Assembly: GCF_050496545.1 (NCBI RefSeq)
Contig: NZ_JBNVZV010000006.1
Location: 124,001 to 188,000 of the forward strand
Direction of reading: 5' to 3'
Source of the DNA: Phycicoccus avicenniae_A
GTDB taxonomy: Bacteria; Actinomycetota; Actinomycetes; Actinomycetales; Dermatophilaceae
Length of the DNA: 64,000 nucleotides
This document shows, in pieces, positions 25,168 to 33,757 of this stretch. The notes beneath the pieces were generated by a model. It was not told where the DNA came from and did no database searches. It worked only from the letters and a program-made list of their open reading frames with translations. Positions within the stretch are counted from its first letter, which is position 1. The number at the start of each line of letters is the position of its first letter. Position numbers and translations under genes: made by a program.

Positions 25168-26162
25168 GCCGAGCCGCCGTCTACGGCACCGGGAGCTGGG
25201 GCACCGCCTTCGCGGCGGTGCTCGCCGACGCCGGGACCCCGGTGACGATGTGGGGCCGGCGCGAGGACGTCGTCGCCCAGGTCAACGCCGGCGTCAACAC
25301 CGACTACCTCCCCGAGCTGCGGCTGCCCTCCAGCGTGCGCGCCACCACCGACCCCGCCGAGGCGGCCGACGGTGCCGACGTCGTCGTCCTCGCCGTGCCG
25401 TCGCAGACGTTGCGCGACAACCTCGGTGCCTGGGGTGCGGCCCTCCCGCGTGACGCCGCCGTCGTCTCGCTGATGAAGGGCGTCGAGCTCGGCACGACGA
25501 AGCGGATGTCCGAGGTCATCGCCGAGGTCGGCGGGGTCGAGGACGAGCGGGTCGTCGTGGTCTCCGGGCCGAACCTGGCCCGCGAGATCGCGGCCAAGCA
25601 GCCGGCGGCGTCGGTGGTCGCGTCCCGCAGCGAGCACATGGCCGAGCGGGTCGCCGCCGCCTGCGCCGCACCGTACTTCCGCCCGTACACCGGCACCGAC
25701 GTCGTGGGCACCGAGATCGCCGGCGCCGTGAAGAACGTCATCGCGCTGGCCGTCGGGATGGCCGAGGGGCTCGGGATGGGCGACAACTCCAAGGCATCGA
25801 TCATCACCCGCGGCCTCGCCGAGACCATGCGGCTCGGCACGGCGGTCGGTGGTGACGCGGTGACCTTCGCGGGGCTCGCCGGCGTCGGCGACCTCATCGC
25901 CACGTGCATGTCCCCGTTGTCGCGCAACCACTCCTTCGGGGTGCGGCTCGGGCAGGGCATGGCCGTCGACGAGGTCGTCGCGGTGACGAAGCAGACGGCC
26001 GAGGGCGTCAAGTCGTGCACCTCGATCCTCGACCTCGCGAGCGCGCACGGCGTCGACGTGCCGATCATCGAGCAGGTCGACGCGATGATCCGGCACGGCC
26101 GCACCGCCCAGGAGGTCGTCGCGGCCCTGCTCAGCCGGCCGCGCAAGGCCGAGACCGACTGA
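25164..26162 (+). CDS. gpsA: Glycerol-3-phosphate dehydrogenase [NAD(P)+]
   Basis: 332 residues. The Rossmann GTGSWGTAF motif is at 8-16, with VSGPNLAREIA, GTEIAGAVKNVIALAVGMAEGLGMGDNSKA (containing the catalytic Lys) and TFAGLAGVGDLIATC. It reduces dihydroxyacetone phosphate to sn-glycerol-3-phosphate for membrane lipid synthesis. The GTG start is preceded by GAGGAGGC within the plsC end. In many actinomycetes plsC-gpsA-ddl-thiL are close; here three further genes separate gpsA from ddl. Confidence 0.96.
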   Translation: MSRAAVYGTGSWGTAFAAVLADAGTPVTMWGRREDVVAQVNAGVNTDYLPELRLPSSVRATTDPAEAADGADVVVLAVPSQTLRDNLGAWGAALPRDAAVVSLMKGVELGTTKRMSEVIAEVGGVEDERVVVVSGPNLAREIAAKQPAASVVASRSEHMAERVAAACAAPYFRPYTGTDVVGTEIAGAVKNVIALAVGMAEGLGMGDNSKASIITRGLAETMRLGTAVGGDAVTFAGLAGVGDLIATCMSPLSRNHSFGVRLGQGMAVDEVVAVTKQTAEGVKSCTSILDLASAHGVDVPIIEQVDAMIRHGRTAQEVVAALLSRPRKAETD

Positions 26163-26165
26163 CGC

Positions 26166-26718
26166 TCAGGCCGGCTCGCCCGGCAGCGCCGCGCCGACCG
26201 CGGCCGGGACCTCGGCCCAGAACCGCACCGCCGCCTCCTCGAACCGGCGACCGAGCTCGAGGGTGGCGCGCTGGGGGCTCCCCTCCGGCAGCCGTCCCGA
26301 GGCCACGAGCCCGTCGTAGAGGGCCAGCCGCTCCTGGTGCGCGCGCTCCTGGTCGGCGGCGAGCGTCAGGACGGTCGGGTCGCCGGGCCCGGGGCGGGCG
26401 AAGTACAGCCGCAGCAGGGCGTCGTCGTGGATGCGCGTCGGCTCGGTCGCGCGGGTGGTCAGCCATCCGGCGAGGGCGTCGCGGCCGGCATCGGTGACCG
26501 CGAGCAGCCGGCGCCGCCGACCCTCCGGCTCCCGGGTCTCGGTGACCAGCCCGCCGCGCGCCAGCCGCCCCGCCTCGGCGTAGAGCTGGGAGCGCGGGAA
26601 GGGTCCAGAAGTAGCCGATGCTCGCCGCCACGGTGCGCTCCAGCCCGTACGGCGTGCTCGGGCCGTGCCGGTCGAGCAGGCCGAGGACGACCACCGAGCT
26701 CGCGGTCAACCGGGTCAT
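26166..26718 (-). pseudogene. PadR-family regulator, interrupted by a one-base frameshift
   Basis: From the ATG at 26718 the frame reads a PadR N-terminus (TASSVVVLGLLDRHGPSTPYG...SIGYFWTLP). It then loses sense. Shifting by one base at about 26594-26598 restores RSQLYAEAGRLARGGLVTET, then RRRRLLAVTDAGRDALAGWL and a helical C-terminus ending LPGEPA at a stop at 26166. The span is 553 nt (3n+1), as expected for one extra base in the CCCGCGC tract. Restored, the protein would be about 183 residues, normal for PadR with a C-terminal Vir-like dimerisation domain. It is either a recent pseudogene or a sequencing error. Divergent from the MBL hydrolase gene. Confidence 0.85.
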
Positions 26719-26740
26719 GGGGTCCTCCTGCGGGTCGGTG

Positions 26741-26808
26741 ACCGTCCGAACCCGAGGATGGCGGCTGCGGAGCCGGACGTCGACACTGGACGGTACAGGC
26801 TGGACGGT
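26741..26808. promoter_or_regulatory. Repeated GGACGGT boxes between padR and the MBL gene
   Basis: CTGGACGGT occurs twice in direct orientation 14 bp apart (26786-26794, 26800-26808). The inverted ACCGTCC is at 26741-26747. They lie in the shared divergent promoter region and could be the PadR operator. Confidence 0.4.
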
Positions 26809-26822
26809 GGAAGGAGTCGGGG

Positions 26823-27518
26823 ATGACGACGACGGTGACGACGGTCCGGTTGCGGGCCGCGAACGTGCACCTGGTCCGGGGCGCGCGCGGGACGGTCCTC
26901 GTCGACAGCGGGACGGCCGCGGCCGTCCCGGCCCTGCGCCGGGCGCTGCGGGCGGAGGGTGTAGAGCCGGCGTCGCTCGGCGCCGTCGTGCTCACCCACG
27001 GGCACGCCGACCACGCGGGCGGGGCCCGGCTGCTGGTCGGGGAGGAGGTGCCGGTCGTGGCCGGGGCCGCGGACGCCCCGGTCCTCGAGGCGGGACGTAA
27101 CCCCGCGCTCGTCCCGACGAACCTCACCGCACGGGTCATCCGTCCGTTCGTGGACCGCCCGTTCCCCGCGTACCGCGCGGACGTCCTGGTGGAGGACCGG
27201 CTCGACCTCTCGCCGTTCGGGGTCGACCTCCTCGCGGTCGTCACCGGCGGCCACACGCCGGGGTCGCTCGTCGTCCTCGACCCGGTGGGTCCGGGACCGG
27301 CCGTCGTCGGCGACCTCGTGCGCGGCGGAGCGATGGGCGGTGCGGTGCGTCCGGGGACGCCGTACCCGCACTACTACTCGGACGACACGACGAGGGACCT
27401 CGGGGTGGTCGCGCGGGTCGTCGAGGAGTGGCGGCCGACCACGCTGCACCTCGGGCACGGCGGGCCGGTGGCCGCGGAGGCGGTGCTCGCCCTCAGCCGG
27501 GCGTCGAGGCGTGCGTGA
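26823..27518 (+). CDS. MBL-fold metallo-hydrolase
   Basis: 231 residues. Metal-binding THGHADH at 58-64, TGGHTPGSLVVLD with its His, GDLVRGG with the bridging Asp, and a final LHLGHGGP with the last His give a complete two-metal site. The family hydrolyses esters, lactones or thioesters; there is no lactamase-specific feature. GGAAGGAG precedes the ATG. It is divergent from the frameshifted PadR gene and overlaps the convergent PLP gene by 26 nt. Confidence 0.82.
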   Translation: MTTTVTTVRLRAANVHLVRGARGTVLVDSGTAAAVPALRRALRAEGVEPASLGAVVLTHGHADHAGGARLLVGEEVPVVAGAADAPVLEAGRNPALVPTNLTARVIRPFVDRPFPAYRADVLVEDRLDLSPFGVDLLAVVTGGHTPGSLVVLDPVGPGPAVVGDLVRGGAMGGAVRPGTPYPHYYSDDTTRDLGVVARVVEEWRPTTLHLGHGGPVAAEAVLALSRASRRA

Positions 27519-28596
27519 GGGCCGAGGACAGGTCGCGCCAGAGGTCCTCGACGTCCTCGACCCCGACCGAGAGGCGCAGCAGCTCCTCGGGGACCTTCTC
27601 CGGCTCGTTCGGCTGGCGGCGCCGGCGTTCCAGGAGGCTCTCGACGCCGCCGAGGCTGGTGGCGTGCACCCAGACCCGCGTCGCCGCCGCCACTCGCTCG
27701 GCGCCCACGGCCCCACCGGCCACCTCGATGCTGACGATCGCGCCGAACCCCGGGTAGCGGACGCGGTGCACGGCGGGGTGGTCGGCGAGCCGGCCCGCGA
27801 GGTCGGCCGCGTTGGCGCAGGCCCGCTCGAGCCGCAGGTGCAGCGTCCGCATCCCGCGCAGCGCCAGCCAGGCCTCCATCGGCCCGGGGATGCCGCCGTG
27901 CAGCTGGCGGTGCCGGTACAGGCGCTGGCGGAGGCCGCGGCCGTGGTCGGTGCGGGCCGTCACCACGGCACCGAGCAGCACGTCGCTGTGGCCGGCCAGG
28001 TACTTCGTCACCGAGTGCACCACGACGTCGGCGCCGTCGGCGAGCGGTTGTTGGAGCAGTGGGGTGGCGAAGGTGTTGTCGACCACGCTCAGCACCCCGT
28101 GCGCGCGCGCTGCGGCGGTCAGGGCCGGGAGGTCGGCCACCTCGAGGAGCGGGTTGGTCGGCGACTCCAGCCACAGCAGGTCGGCACCGGGGAGGGCGGC
28201 CACCACGGCGGCCGTGTCGGTGAGGTCCACCCGGCGGACGGTGGCGGCGCCGGAGGCCTCGAGGTCGCCGACGGTGGCCATCACGCCGTTGTAGGCGGCG
28301 TCGGGCACGACGACCGTGCCGCCGTGGGGCAGGAGGGAGAAGGCGGCGGCGACGGCGGCCATCCCGGAGGCCAGGGTCAGCGCGTCGCCGCCCTCGAGGT
28401 CGCCGAGCGCCTCCTCGAGCGCCGACCACGTGGGGTTGCCGCCGCGGCCGTAGCTGACCTCGCCGTCGGCGTGGTACGTCGAGGTGAGCACCAGGGGCGC
28501 CCCGACCTGTGCACCGGGGGAGGCCGGTTCGCGACCCAGGGCGACGAGGCGGGTGGCGGGGGCGAGGGGCTCGGGGGAGGCGGGACCGTCGGTCAC
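27493..28596 (-). CDS. PLP-dependent transsulfuration enzyme (cystathionine gamma-lyase/synthase family)
   Basis: 367 residues. Family blocks: LTLASGMAAVAAAFSLLPHG, LLWLESPTNPLLEVADL, VDNTFATPLLQQPLADGADVVVHSVTKYLAGHSD with the PLP-binding Lys near 198, and LGGVESLLERR. The family includes cystathionine gamma-synthase, gamma-lyase and methionine gamma-lyase; the reaction cannot be separated by eye. The GTG at 28596 is chosen because TAGGGT lies 7 nt upstream (leaderless pattern); another GTG is 3 codons earlier. It is divergent from ddl and convergent with the MBL gene. Confidence 0.82.
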   Translation of the reverse strand: MTDGPASPEPLAPATRLVALGREPASPGAQVGAPLVLTSTYHADGEVSYGRGGNPTWSALEEALGDLEGGDALTLASGMAAVAAAFSLLPHGGTVVVPDAAYNGVMATVGDLEASGAATVRRVDLTDTAAVVAALPGADLLWLESPTNPLLEVADLPALTAAARAHGVLSVVDNTFATPLLQQPLADGADVVVHSVTKYLAGHSDVLLGAVVTARTDHGRGLRQRLYRHRQLHGGIPGPMEAWLALRGMRTLHLRLERACANAADLAGRLADHPAVHRVRYPGFGAIVSIEVAGGAVGAERVAAATRVWVHATSLGGVESLLERRRRQPNEPEKVPEELLRLSVGVEDVEDLWRDLSSALTHASTPG

Positions 28597-28631
28597 GGGC
28601 CCCACCCTAGGGGCGGCTAGAGTCGCGTGCG

Positions 28632-29756
28632 ATGACCGACCGAAACCCTGCCGACAAGATCCGCGTGGCCCTCGTCTTCGGCGGCCGCTCGTCCGAGCAC
28701 GCCGTCTCGTGCGCCACCGCCGCCTCGGTGCTGGAGGCCCTCGACCGCGACCGCTACGACGTCGTCCCCGTGGGCATCGCCAAGGACGGGCACTGGGTGC
28801 TCGCCGCCGACGACCCCGAGCCGCTGCGCCTCGCGCCCGGCCACGTGCCCGAGGTCGACGGCGGCTCGGCGAGCGTCATCGTCCCCACCTCGGCCACCGA
28901 CCGCACGCTCGTCGTCCACGAGGCCGGGCAGCCGCCGCGCACCCTCGGCGAGGTCGACGTCGTCTTCCCGCTGCTCCACGGCCCGTTCGGCGAGGACGGC
29001 ACCATCCAGGGCCTGCTCGACCTCGCCGACGTCCGCTACGTCGGCTCCGGTGTCACCTCCTCGGCCGTGATGATGGACAAGGCGATGATGAAGACCGTGC
29101 TCGCCGCGGCCGGGCTGCCGGTCGGGCCGTACGTCGTCGTCACCGACCGCGACTGGCGGCGCGACAAGGCGGCCGCGATGGACGCCGTCAGCGCGCTGAC
29201 CTTCCCCGTCTTCGTCAAGCCGGCCCGCGCCGGGTCGAGCATGGGCATCACGAAGGTGTCGTCGATGGACGCCCTCGAGGCCGCGGTCGAGACGGCCCGC
29301 GAGCACGACCCGAAGGTCGTCGTCGAGCAGGGCATCGTCGGCCGCGAGATCGAGTGCGGCGTCCTCGAGGGGCACGGCACCGACGCCCACCGGGCCAGCG
29401 AGCTCGGCGAGTGCGTCGTCGTGCAGAACCACGAGTTCTACGACTTCGAGGCCAAGTACCTCGCCGCCGACGACGTGCGGCTCGAGACGCCGGCCGACGT
29501 GCCGACGCAGGTGGCCGAGCGCATCCGCGAGATGGCCGTCGTCGCGTTCGAGGCGGCCGGCTGCGAGGGGCTGGCCCGCGTCGACTTCTTCCTCACCGAC
29601 TCCGGCGACGTGCTCGTCAACGAGGTCAACACGATGCCGGGCTTCACGCCCAGCTCGATGTACCCCCGGATGTGGGCGGCGTCGGGCGTCTCGTACCCCG
29701 AGCTGATCGACGAGCTCGTCGCCCTCGCGCTGGAGCGCCGTACCGGCCTGCGCTGA
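28632..29756 (+). CDS. ddl: D-alanine-D-alanine ligase
   Basis: 374 residues, ATP-grasp. The blocks VALVFGGRSSEHAVSC, FPLLHGPFGEDGTIQG, FPVFVKPARAGSSMGI, ARVDFFL and VNEVNTMPGFTPSSMYP are all present. It joins two D-Ala residues for the peptidoglycan stem peptide. The sequence keeps the Tyr-containing omega-loop segment EFYDFEAKYL typical of D-Ala-D-Ala rather than D-Ala-D-Lac ligases. A TAGAGT box is 8 nt before the ATG. Downstream about 110 bp contain only a weak inverted repeat. Confidence 0.96.
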   Translation: MTDRNPADKIRVALVFGGRSSEHAVSCATAASVLEALDRDRYDVVPVGIAKDGHWVLAADDPEPLRLAPGHVPEVDGGSASVIVPTSATDRTLVVHEAGQPPRTLGEVDVVFPLLHGPFGEDGTIQGLLDLADVRYVGSGVTSSAVMMDKAMMKTVLAAAGLPVGPYVVVTDRDWRRDKAAAMDAVSALTFPVFVKPARAGSSMGITKVSSMDALEAAVETAREHDPKVVVEQGIVGREIECGVLEGHGTDAHRASELGECVVVQNHEFYDFEAKYLAADDVRLETPADVPTQVAERIREMAVVAFEAAGCEGLARVDFFLTDSGDVLVNEVNTMPGFTPSSMYPRMWAASGVSYPELIDELVALALERRTGLR

Positions 29757-29867
29757 CCGGCTCAGCGGTCGCACCGACAGGCAGAGCGGCGGGGTCGTGG
29801 ACTCCGCGTGCACGGCCGGAGGCAGGGATGAGCCCTTTGCCTGTTGGTGGGCCCGCATGCAGCGCCG

Positions 29868-30335
29868 TCAGCGGCACTCGAGGCCGTTGCGCGGCAACGT
29901 CTTCGCGACCGCGCCGAAGGCCGGCAGGAGGAGCGGCGCGGGGTCGTAGTCGGCAGGCACGAGGACCTCGACCGCCGGGTCGGTGCCGAACGAGGTGAAC
30001 CGCGTGCCGTCCGAGAGCGGCGCCGGGATCCATCCGACGCCGTCCACCTCGACGCACTCGGTGTCGGTGGGGCCGAGCGCCGCCACCCCGCACCGCGCGA
30101 CCACGGCCGGGTCGCCCCACGCGGCGACCGCGGGGTCGGCGGGGGAGGTGTCGCGGCGCTCGTGGCCGCTCACCGTGCCGGGCCAGGAGGCGGCGCGGCA
30201 GGCCGCCGCACCGGCGCCGTCGGGGACCGAGACCTCGACCGCGGAGGAGCATCCCGACAGCACGGCGGCGGCAACGCCGAGCGCTGCCGCCGCCGGGCGG
30301 AGTCGGTGCGGGGTCAGACGTGGACCACCGTGCAC
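29868..30335 (-). CDS. DUF3515-family lipoprotein
   Basis: 155 residues. A signal peptide ends in lipobox LSGC (Cys29). The mature part with AVEVSVPDGAGAAACRA, CGVAALGPTDTECVEVDGVGWI, FTSFGTDPAVEVLVPADYDP and a final Cys resembles the actinomycete DUF3515 family, which usually lies beside ddl and thiL as here. Its function is unknown; location is at the outer face of the membrane. The GTG start overlaps the upstream Lrp-type gene by 22 nt; no ATG is available before the signal peptide. Confidence 0.75.
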   Translation of the reverse strand: MHGGPRLTPHRLRPAAAALGVAAAVLSGCSSAVEVSVPDGAGAAACRAASWPGTVSGHERRDTSPADPAVAAWGDPAVVARCGVAALGPTDTECVEVDGVGWIPAPLSDGTRFTSFGTDPAVEVLVPADYDPAPLLLPAFGAVAKTLPRNGLECR

Positions 30336-30547
30336 GTGAGGGTGCGGGTGATGCCCTCGGTGTCCTGGATCCGGGAGATGACGAGCTTCCCGAGCTCGTC
30401 GACCGTGGCGGCCTCGACGCGGGCGATGACGTCGTAGGGGCCGGTGACGTCCTCGGCGAGGACGACGCCCTCGATGTCGGCGATCGTCGCGGCCACGGCC
30501 GCGGCGCGACCGACGTCGGTCTGGATCAGGATGTAGGCCTGGACCAC
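30314..30547 (-). CDS. Stand-alone Lrp/AsnC ligand-binding (RAM) domain protein
   Basis: 77 residues: VQAYILIQTDVGRAAAVAATIADIEGVVLAEDVTGPYDVIARVEAATVDELG. This is the betaalphabetabetaalphabeta effector fold of Lrp/AsnC proteins without any DNA-binding helix-turn-helix. Such proteins assemble into rings and bind amino acids; a regulatory partner is presumed. The GTG start has AAGGTGGAG upstream. It is divergent from thiL and overlaps the DUF3515 gene, forming a two-gene unit seen in many actinomycetes. Confidence 0.85.
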   Translation of the reverse strand: MVQAYILIQTDVGRAAAVAATIADIEGVVLAEDVTGPYDVIARVEAATVDELGKLVISRIQDTEGITRTLTCTVVHV

Positions 30548-30679
30548 TGCACTCCACCTTGTCGTCGTCTGGTCGGCGGGTCGTGACGACTCCGCCCGGT
30601 GCGTCCCACCGGGTCCGGGGGACGCGCCCCAGACGCTACCGTGCCGGTGGTCCGGACGTCACCGCAGGGAGGAGGAGCC

Positions 30680-31678
30680 GTGGAACGGTTGCGCGACCTC
30701 GACGAGTCCGCCCTGCTCGGACGGCTGTTCCCGATGTACGCCGCCGGGCTCGACGTGGCCGGCGACGCCGTGCCCGTGGGCCCCGGGGACGACGCCGCCG
30801 TCGTCGCCGCGCCCTCCGGCGCGGTCGTCGCGACGACCGACGGGATGGTCCGCGGCCACGACTGGCGCGACGAGTGGTCCAGCGGCCACGACGTCGGGGT
30901 CAAGGTCGCCGTCTCCAACCTCGCCGACGTCGCCGCGATGGGCGCCGAGCCCACCGGGCTCCTCGTCTCGCTCGTCGCCGACCCCGCCACCGAGGTGTCG
31001 TGGGCCCTGGACCTGGCGCGCGGCATCAGCGGTGTCGCGGCGGAGGCCGGGGTACCCGTGGTCGGGGGCGACCTGTCCTCGGCGCCCGCCGGGGTCGTCG
31101 TGGTGACCGTCACGGCCCTCGGCGACCTGCGGGGCCGGCGCCCGGTGCTGCGCTCCGGAGCGCGGGTGGGCGACGTCGTCGCGGTCTGCGGCACCCTCGG
31201 CCGGTCGGGCGGTGGGCTGGCCCTGCTCCTCGCCGGGGCGCCCCCGGGCGCGGGGGACGCGCTGGTGCGCGCGCACCTCGCGCCGCGCTCGCCGCTGGCG
31301 TCCGGGCCCGTGGCCGCCGAGGCCGGGGCCACCGCGCTCATCGACGTCTCCGACGGGCTGGTCACCGACCTCGGGCGGGTCGCCCGCGCCAGCGGGGTCG
31401 CGGTCGACCTCGACGGCCGCGTGCTGCGCGAGCGCTACGTCGAGGGTGAGCTCGGGCGCTGCCTGGGGAGCACCGAGGCGCTGCGCCAGGTGCTCGCCGG
31501 CGGTGAGGAGCACTCGCTGGTGGGATGCTTCCCGGCCGGGACCGACCTCGGCGCCCTGCCGGGGAAGGAGTGGGTGGTGCTCGGCCGGGTCGGTGAGGTC
31601 GGGCCGGCCGGGCCGCGCGTCACCGTCGACGGCGTGGTGCCGGACGCCCGCGGCTGGGACCACTTCGCCGGAGCCTGA
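30680..31678 (+). CDS. thiL: Thiamine-monophosphate kinase
   Basis: 332 residues from a GTG with GGGAGGAGGAG just upstream. PurM/ThiL-type ATP-binding folds: VGPGDDAAVVAAPSGAVVATTDGMV, GVKVAVSNLADVAAMGAEPTGLLVS, VVGGDLSS and LIDVSDGLVTDLGRVARASGV. It phosphorylates thiamine monophosphate to the active diphosphate cofactor. The length is typical. It ends at a strong shared terminator facing rpmB. Confidence 0.93.
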   Translation: MERLRDLDESALLGRLFPMYAAGLDVAGDAVPVGPGDDAAVVAAPSGAVVATTDGMVRGHDWRDEWSSGHDVGVKVAVSNLADVAAMGAEPTGLLVSLVADPATEVSWALDLARGISGVAAEAGVPVVGGDLSSAPAGVVVVTVTALGDLRGRRPVLRSGARVGDVVAVCGTLGRSGGGLALLLAGAPPGAGDALVRAHLAPRSPLASGPVAAEAGATALIDVSDGLVTDLGRVARASGVAVDLDGRVLRERYVEGELGRCLGSTEALRQVLAGGEEHSLVGCFPAGTDLGALPGKEWVVLGRVGEVGPAGPRVTVDGVVPDARGWDHFAGA

Positions 31679-31694
31679 GGACCTCCCGGACATG

Positions 31695-31734
31695 CGGAAC
31701 GGGCGGCCTCCACGAGGGAGGGCCGCCCGTTCCG
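31695..31734. terminator. Strong bidirectional terminator between thiL and rpmB
   Basis: A 14-bp perfect stem CGGAACGGGCGGCC (31695-31708) / GGCCGCCCGTTCCG (31721-31734) with a 12-nt loop that can itself pair. It separates the convergent thiL and rpmB genes. Confidence 0.75.
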
Positions 31735-31752
31735 AGGTGCGTCAGCCGGTGG

Positions 31753-31947
31753 TCAGCGCTTGACCTTGCCGGCCTTGAGGCACGAGGTGCAGACGTTGAG
31801 CCGCTTCGGGGTCACGCCCGCCTCGCCGACCAGAGCCTTGACCCGCTGGATGTTCGGGTTCCAGCGGCGCTTGGTGCGGCGGTGCGAGTGCGAGATGTTG
31901 TGCCCGAAACCGGGGCCCTTGCCGCAGACGTCGCAGGTGGCAGCCAC
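31753..31947 (-). CDS. rpmB: 50S ribosomal protein L28 (zinc-type)
   Basis: 64 residues. AATCDVCGKGPGFGHNISHSHRRTKRRWNPNIQ is diagnostic of L28. It has both Cys pairs (CDVC and CTSC), so it is the zinc-binding C+ form; actinomycetes often hold a second, Cys-free copy under Zur control elsewhere. The GTG start has AGGAGAT upstream. It is transcribed alone from the promoter at 32019-32048, divergent from the DAK2 gene. Confidence 0.96.
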   Translation of the reverse strand: MAATCDVCGKGPGFGHNISHSHRRTKRRWNPNIQRVKALVGEAGVTPKRLNVCTSCLKAGKVKR

Positions 31948-32018
31948 GGGAGATCTCCTGATGCAGTACTGGTCAGTGGTCGGGAGCGCGCGCTCGCTGG
32001 CGCATGCGCAACCGGACA

Positions 32019-32048
32019 AGCGTAGCCGAGGCCGACCCGGCGGACCAA
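32019..32048 (-). promoter_or_regulatory. Predicted rpmB promoter
   Basis: On the minus strand TTGGTC (32048-32043), 18-nt spacer, TACGCT (32024-32019), leaving a leader of about 65 nt before the rpmB start. Confidence 0.45.
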
Positions 32049-32094
32049 AACGGGCTCCCCGACCGCCGACGGTGCTCCCCGTTACCCTGAGCCC

Positions 32095-33756
32095 GTGCCC
32101 GACGTGTTCACCGCCGACGACGCCCGGCACTGGGCCCTCCTCACCCGGGCGGCCCTCGCCGCGCGCCGCACCGAGATCGACGAGCTCAACGTCTTCCCCG
32201 TGCCCGACGGCGACACGGGCACCAACCTCTACCTCACCCTCGACGGGGCGATCGACGACGTCGTCGCCACCCATGGCGCGCGCGGCGTGCTCGGCACGGC
32301 CGACCTCGTCGAGGAGTGCCGCACGCTGCGCCGGGCGGTCCTGATGGCGGCCCGCGGCAACTCCGGCGTCATCATGAGCCAGGTCGTCGGCGGCGTCTGC
32401 GACGTCGTCGTCGAGCGGGAGGCGGCCGAGGTCGACACCGCCCTCCTCGTCGAGTGCCTCGAGCGTGGTGCCGCCAAGGCCCGCTCCAGCGTCGCCCACC
32501 CGCAGGAGGGCACCATCCTCACGGTCGCCGACGCCGCGGCCGCCGCGGCGCGCGCGGCGGGGGACGCGGGCGGGTCGATGGCGAAGGTGTCGGCGGCAGC
32601 CGTCGAGGCCGCCACCGAGGCGCTGGCCCGCACCCCCGAGCAGCTGCCGGCCCTGGCCCGGGCCGGGGTGGTCGACGCCGGGGGCGCCGGCTGCGTCCTG
32701 CTCCTCGAGGCGCTGCACCGGGTCGTCACCGGCGACTGGACGGCGTCGGCCGACGGCCTCCTGACCACGGCCTCGGACGACGCGCGCTCCGAGTGGCGCG
32801 CCACCGACCGTGCCGTCGGGGCCCCACCCACCGAGGAGGTCACGGCCGACGGGCCGGCGTTCGAGGTGATGTTCCTGCTCACCGACACCGACGCCGACGC
32901 GGTGCGCGGCCTGACCACCGCCCTGGACCGCCTCGGCGACTCGCTGCTCGTCGTCGGGGGCCCCGACCTCTGGAACGTCCACGTGCACGTCGACGACGCC
33001 GGGGCGGCCGTCGAGGCCGGCATCGCCGCGGGTCGCCCCGAGCGGATCCGCATCACCCACCTGCCGAGCCAGGTCGCCGCCCGCGAGGAGGTCGTCGCGC
33101 TCGGCGTCGTGGCCGGGGCCAGCGGTCCCGGCGTGGCCACCCTCCTCGAGGAGGCCGGAGCCGTGGCCGTCGCGTTCGGGCCGGGTCGCCGGCTGTCGGC
33201 CAACCACCTCCTCGAGGCCGCGCGCGGCACCGGGGCCTCGGCCGTCGTCCTGCTCCCCGCCGACCCCGACGGGCTGATGGCCGCCGAGGTCGCGTCCGAG
33301 GCGGCGGCGGGCGACGGGCTCGAGGTGCACGTCGTGCCGGCCCGCACCACGGTCCAGGCCCTGGCCGCGCTCGCGGTGCTCGACCCCGAGCGCAGCGTGC
33401 ACGCCAACGTCGTCGCGATGACCGGCGCCGCGGTCGCGACCCGCCACGGCGCGGTGTCGGTGGCCACCAAGGAGGCGCTCACCTGGGCCGGGGTATGCCA
33501 CCCGGGCGACGTCCTCGGCATCGTCGACGGCGACGTCGCCTTCCTCGGCTCGGACCTCGCCGACTCGGCGCGCGACGTCCTCGAGCGGCTGCTGTCCGCC
33601 GGCGGCGAGCTGGTCACCCTCGTCACCGGCGAGGACGCCGAACCCGGGCTCGCCGAGCGCACCGCGGCGAGGCTGGGTCGCGAGCGGCCGGAGGTCGAGG
33701 TCGTGGTCATCGACGGCGGTCAGCCCGTGTACCCGCTGCTCATCGGGGTGGAGTGA
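32095..33756 (+). CDS. DAK2-domain protein (YloV/FakA-like kinase)
   Basis: 553 residues. The N-terminal DAK2 ATP-binding domain is clear: DELNVFPVPDGDTGTNLYLTL with the metal-binding Asp pair, MAARGNSGVIMSQ, HPQEGTILTVADAA and VVDAGGAGCVLLLEAL. The long C-terminal part resembles the YloV/FakA extension. FakA-type proteins phosphorylate fatty acids with a FakB partner; whether this actinobacterial form does so is unproven. A TACCCT box is 6 nt before the GTG start. recG begins immediately after its stop. Confidence 0.85.
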   Translation: MPDVFTADDARHWALLTRAALAARRTEIDELNVFPVPDGDTGTNLYLTLDGAIDDVVATHGARGVLGTADLVEECRTLRRAVLMAARGNSGVIMSQVVGGVCDVVVEREAAEVDTALLVECLERGAAKARSSVAHPQEGTILTVADAAAAAARAAGDAGGSMAKVSAAAVEAATEALARTPEQLPALARAGVVDAGGAGCVLLLEALHRVVTGDWTASADGLLTTASDDARSEWRATDRAVGAPPTEEVTADGPAFEVMFLLTDTDADAVRGLTTALDRLGDSLLVVGGPDLWNVHVHVDDAGAAVEAGIAAGRPERIRITHLPSQVAAREEVVALGVVAGASGPGVATLLEEAGAVAVAFGPGRRLSANHLLEAARGTGASAVVLLPADPDGLMAAEVASEAAAGDGLEVHVVPARTTVQALAALAVLDPERSVHANVVAMTGAAVATRHGAVSVATKEALTWAGVCHPGDVLGIVDGDVAFLGSDLADSARDVLERLLSAGGELVTLVTGEDAEPGLAERTAARLGRERPEVEVVVIDGGQPVYPLLIGVE

Positions 33757-33757
33757 C

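Noticed and set aside
29820..29844. AGGCAGGG...CCCTTTGCCT inverted repeat after ddl
   Set aside because: Stem interrupted by a 2-nt bulge and no U-tract; too weak to list as a terminator.
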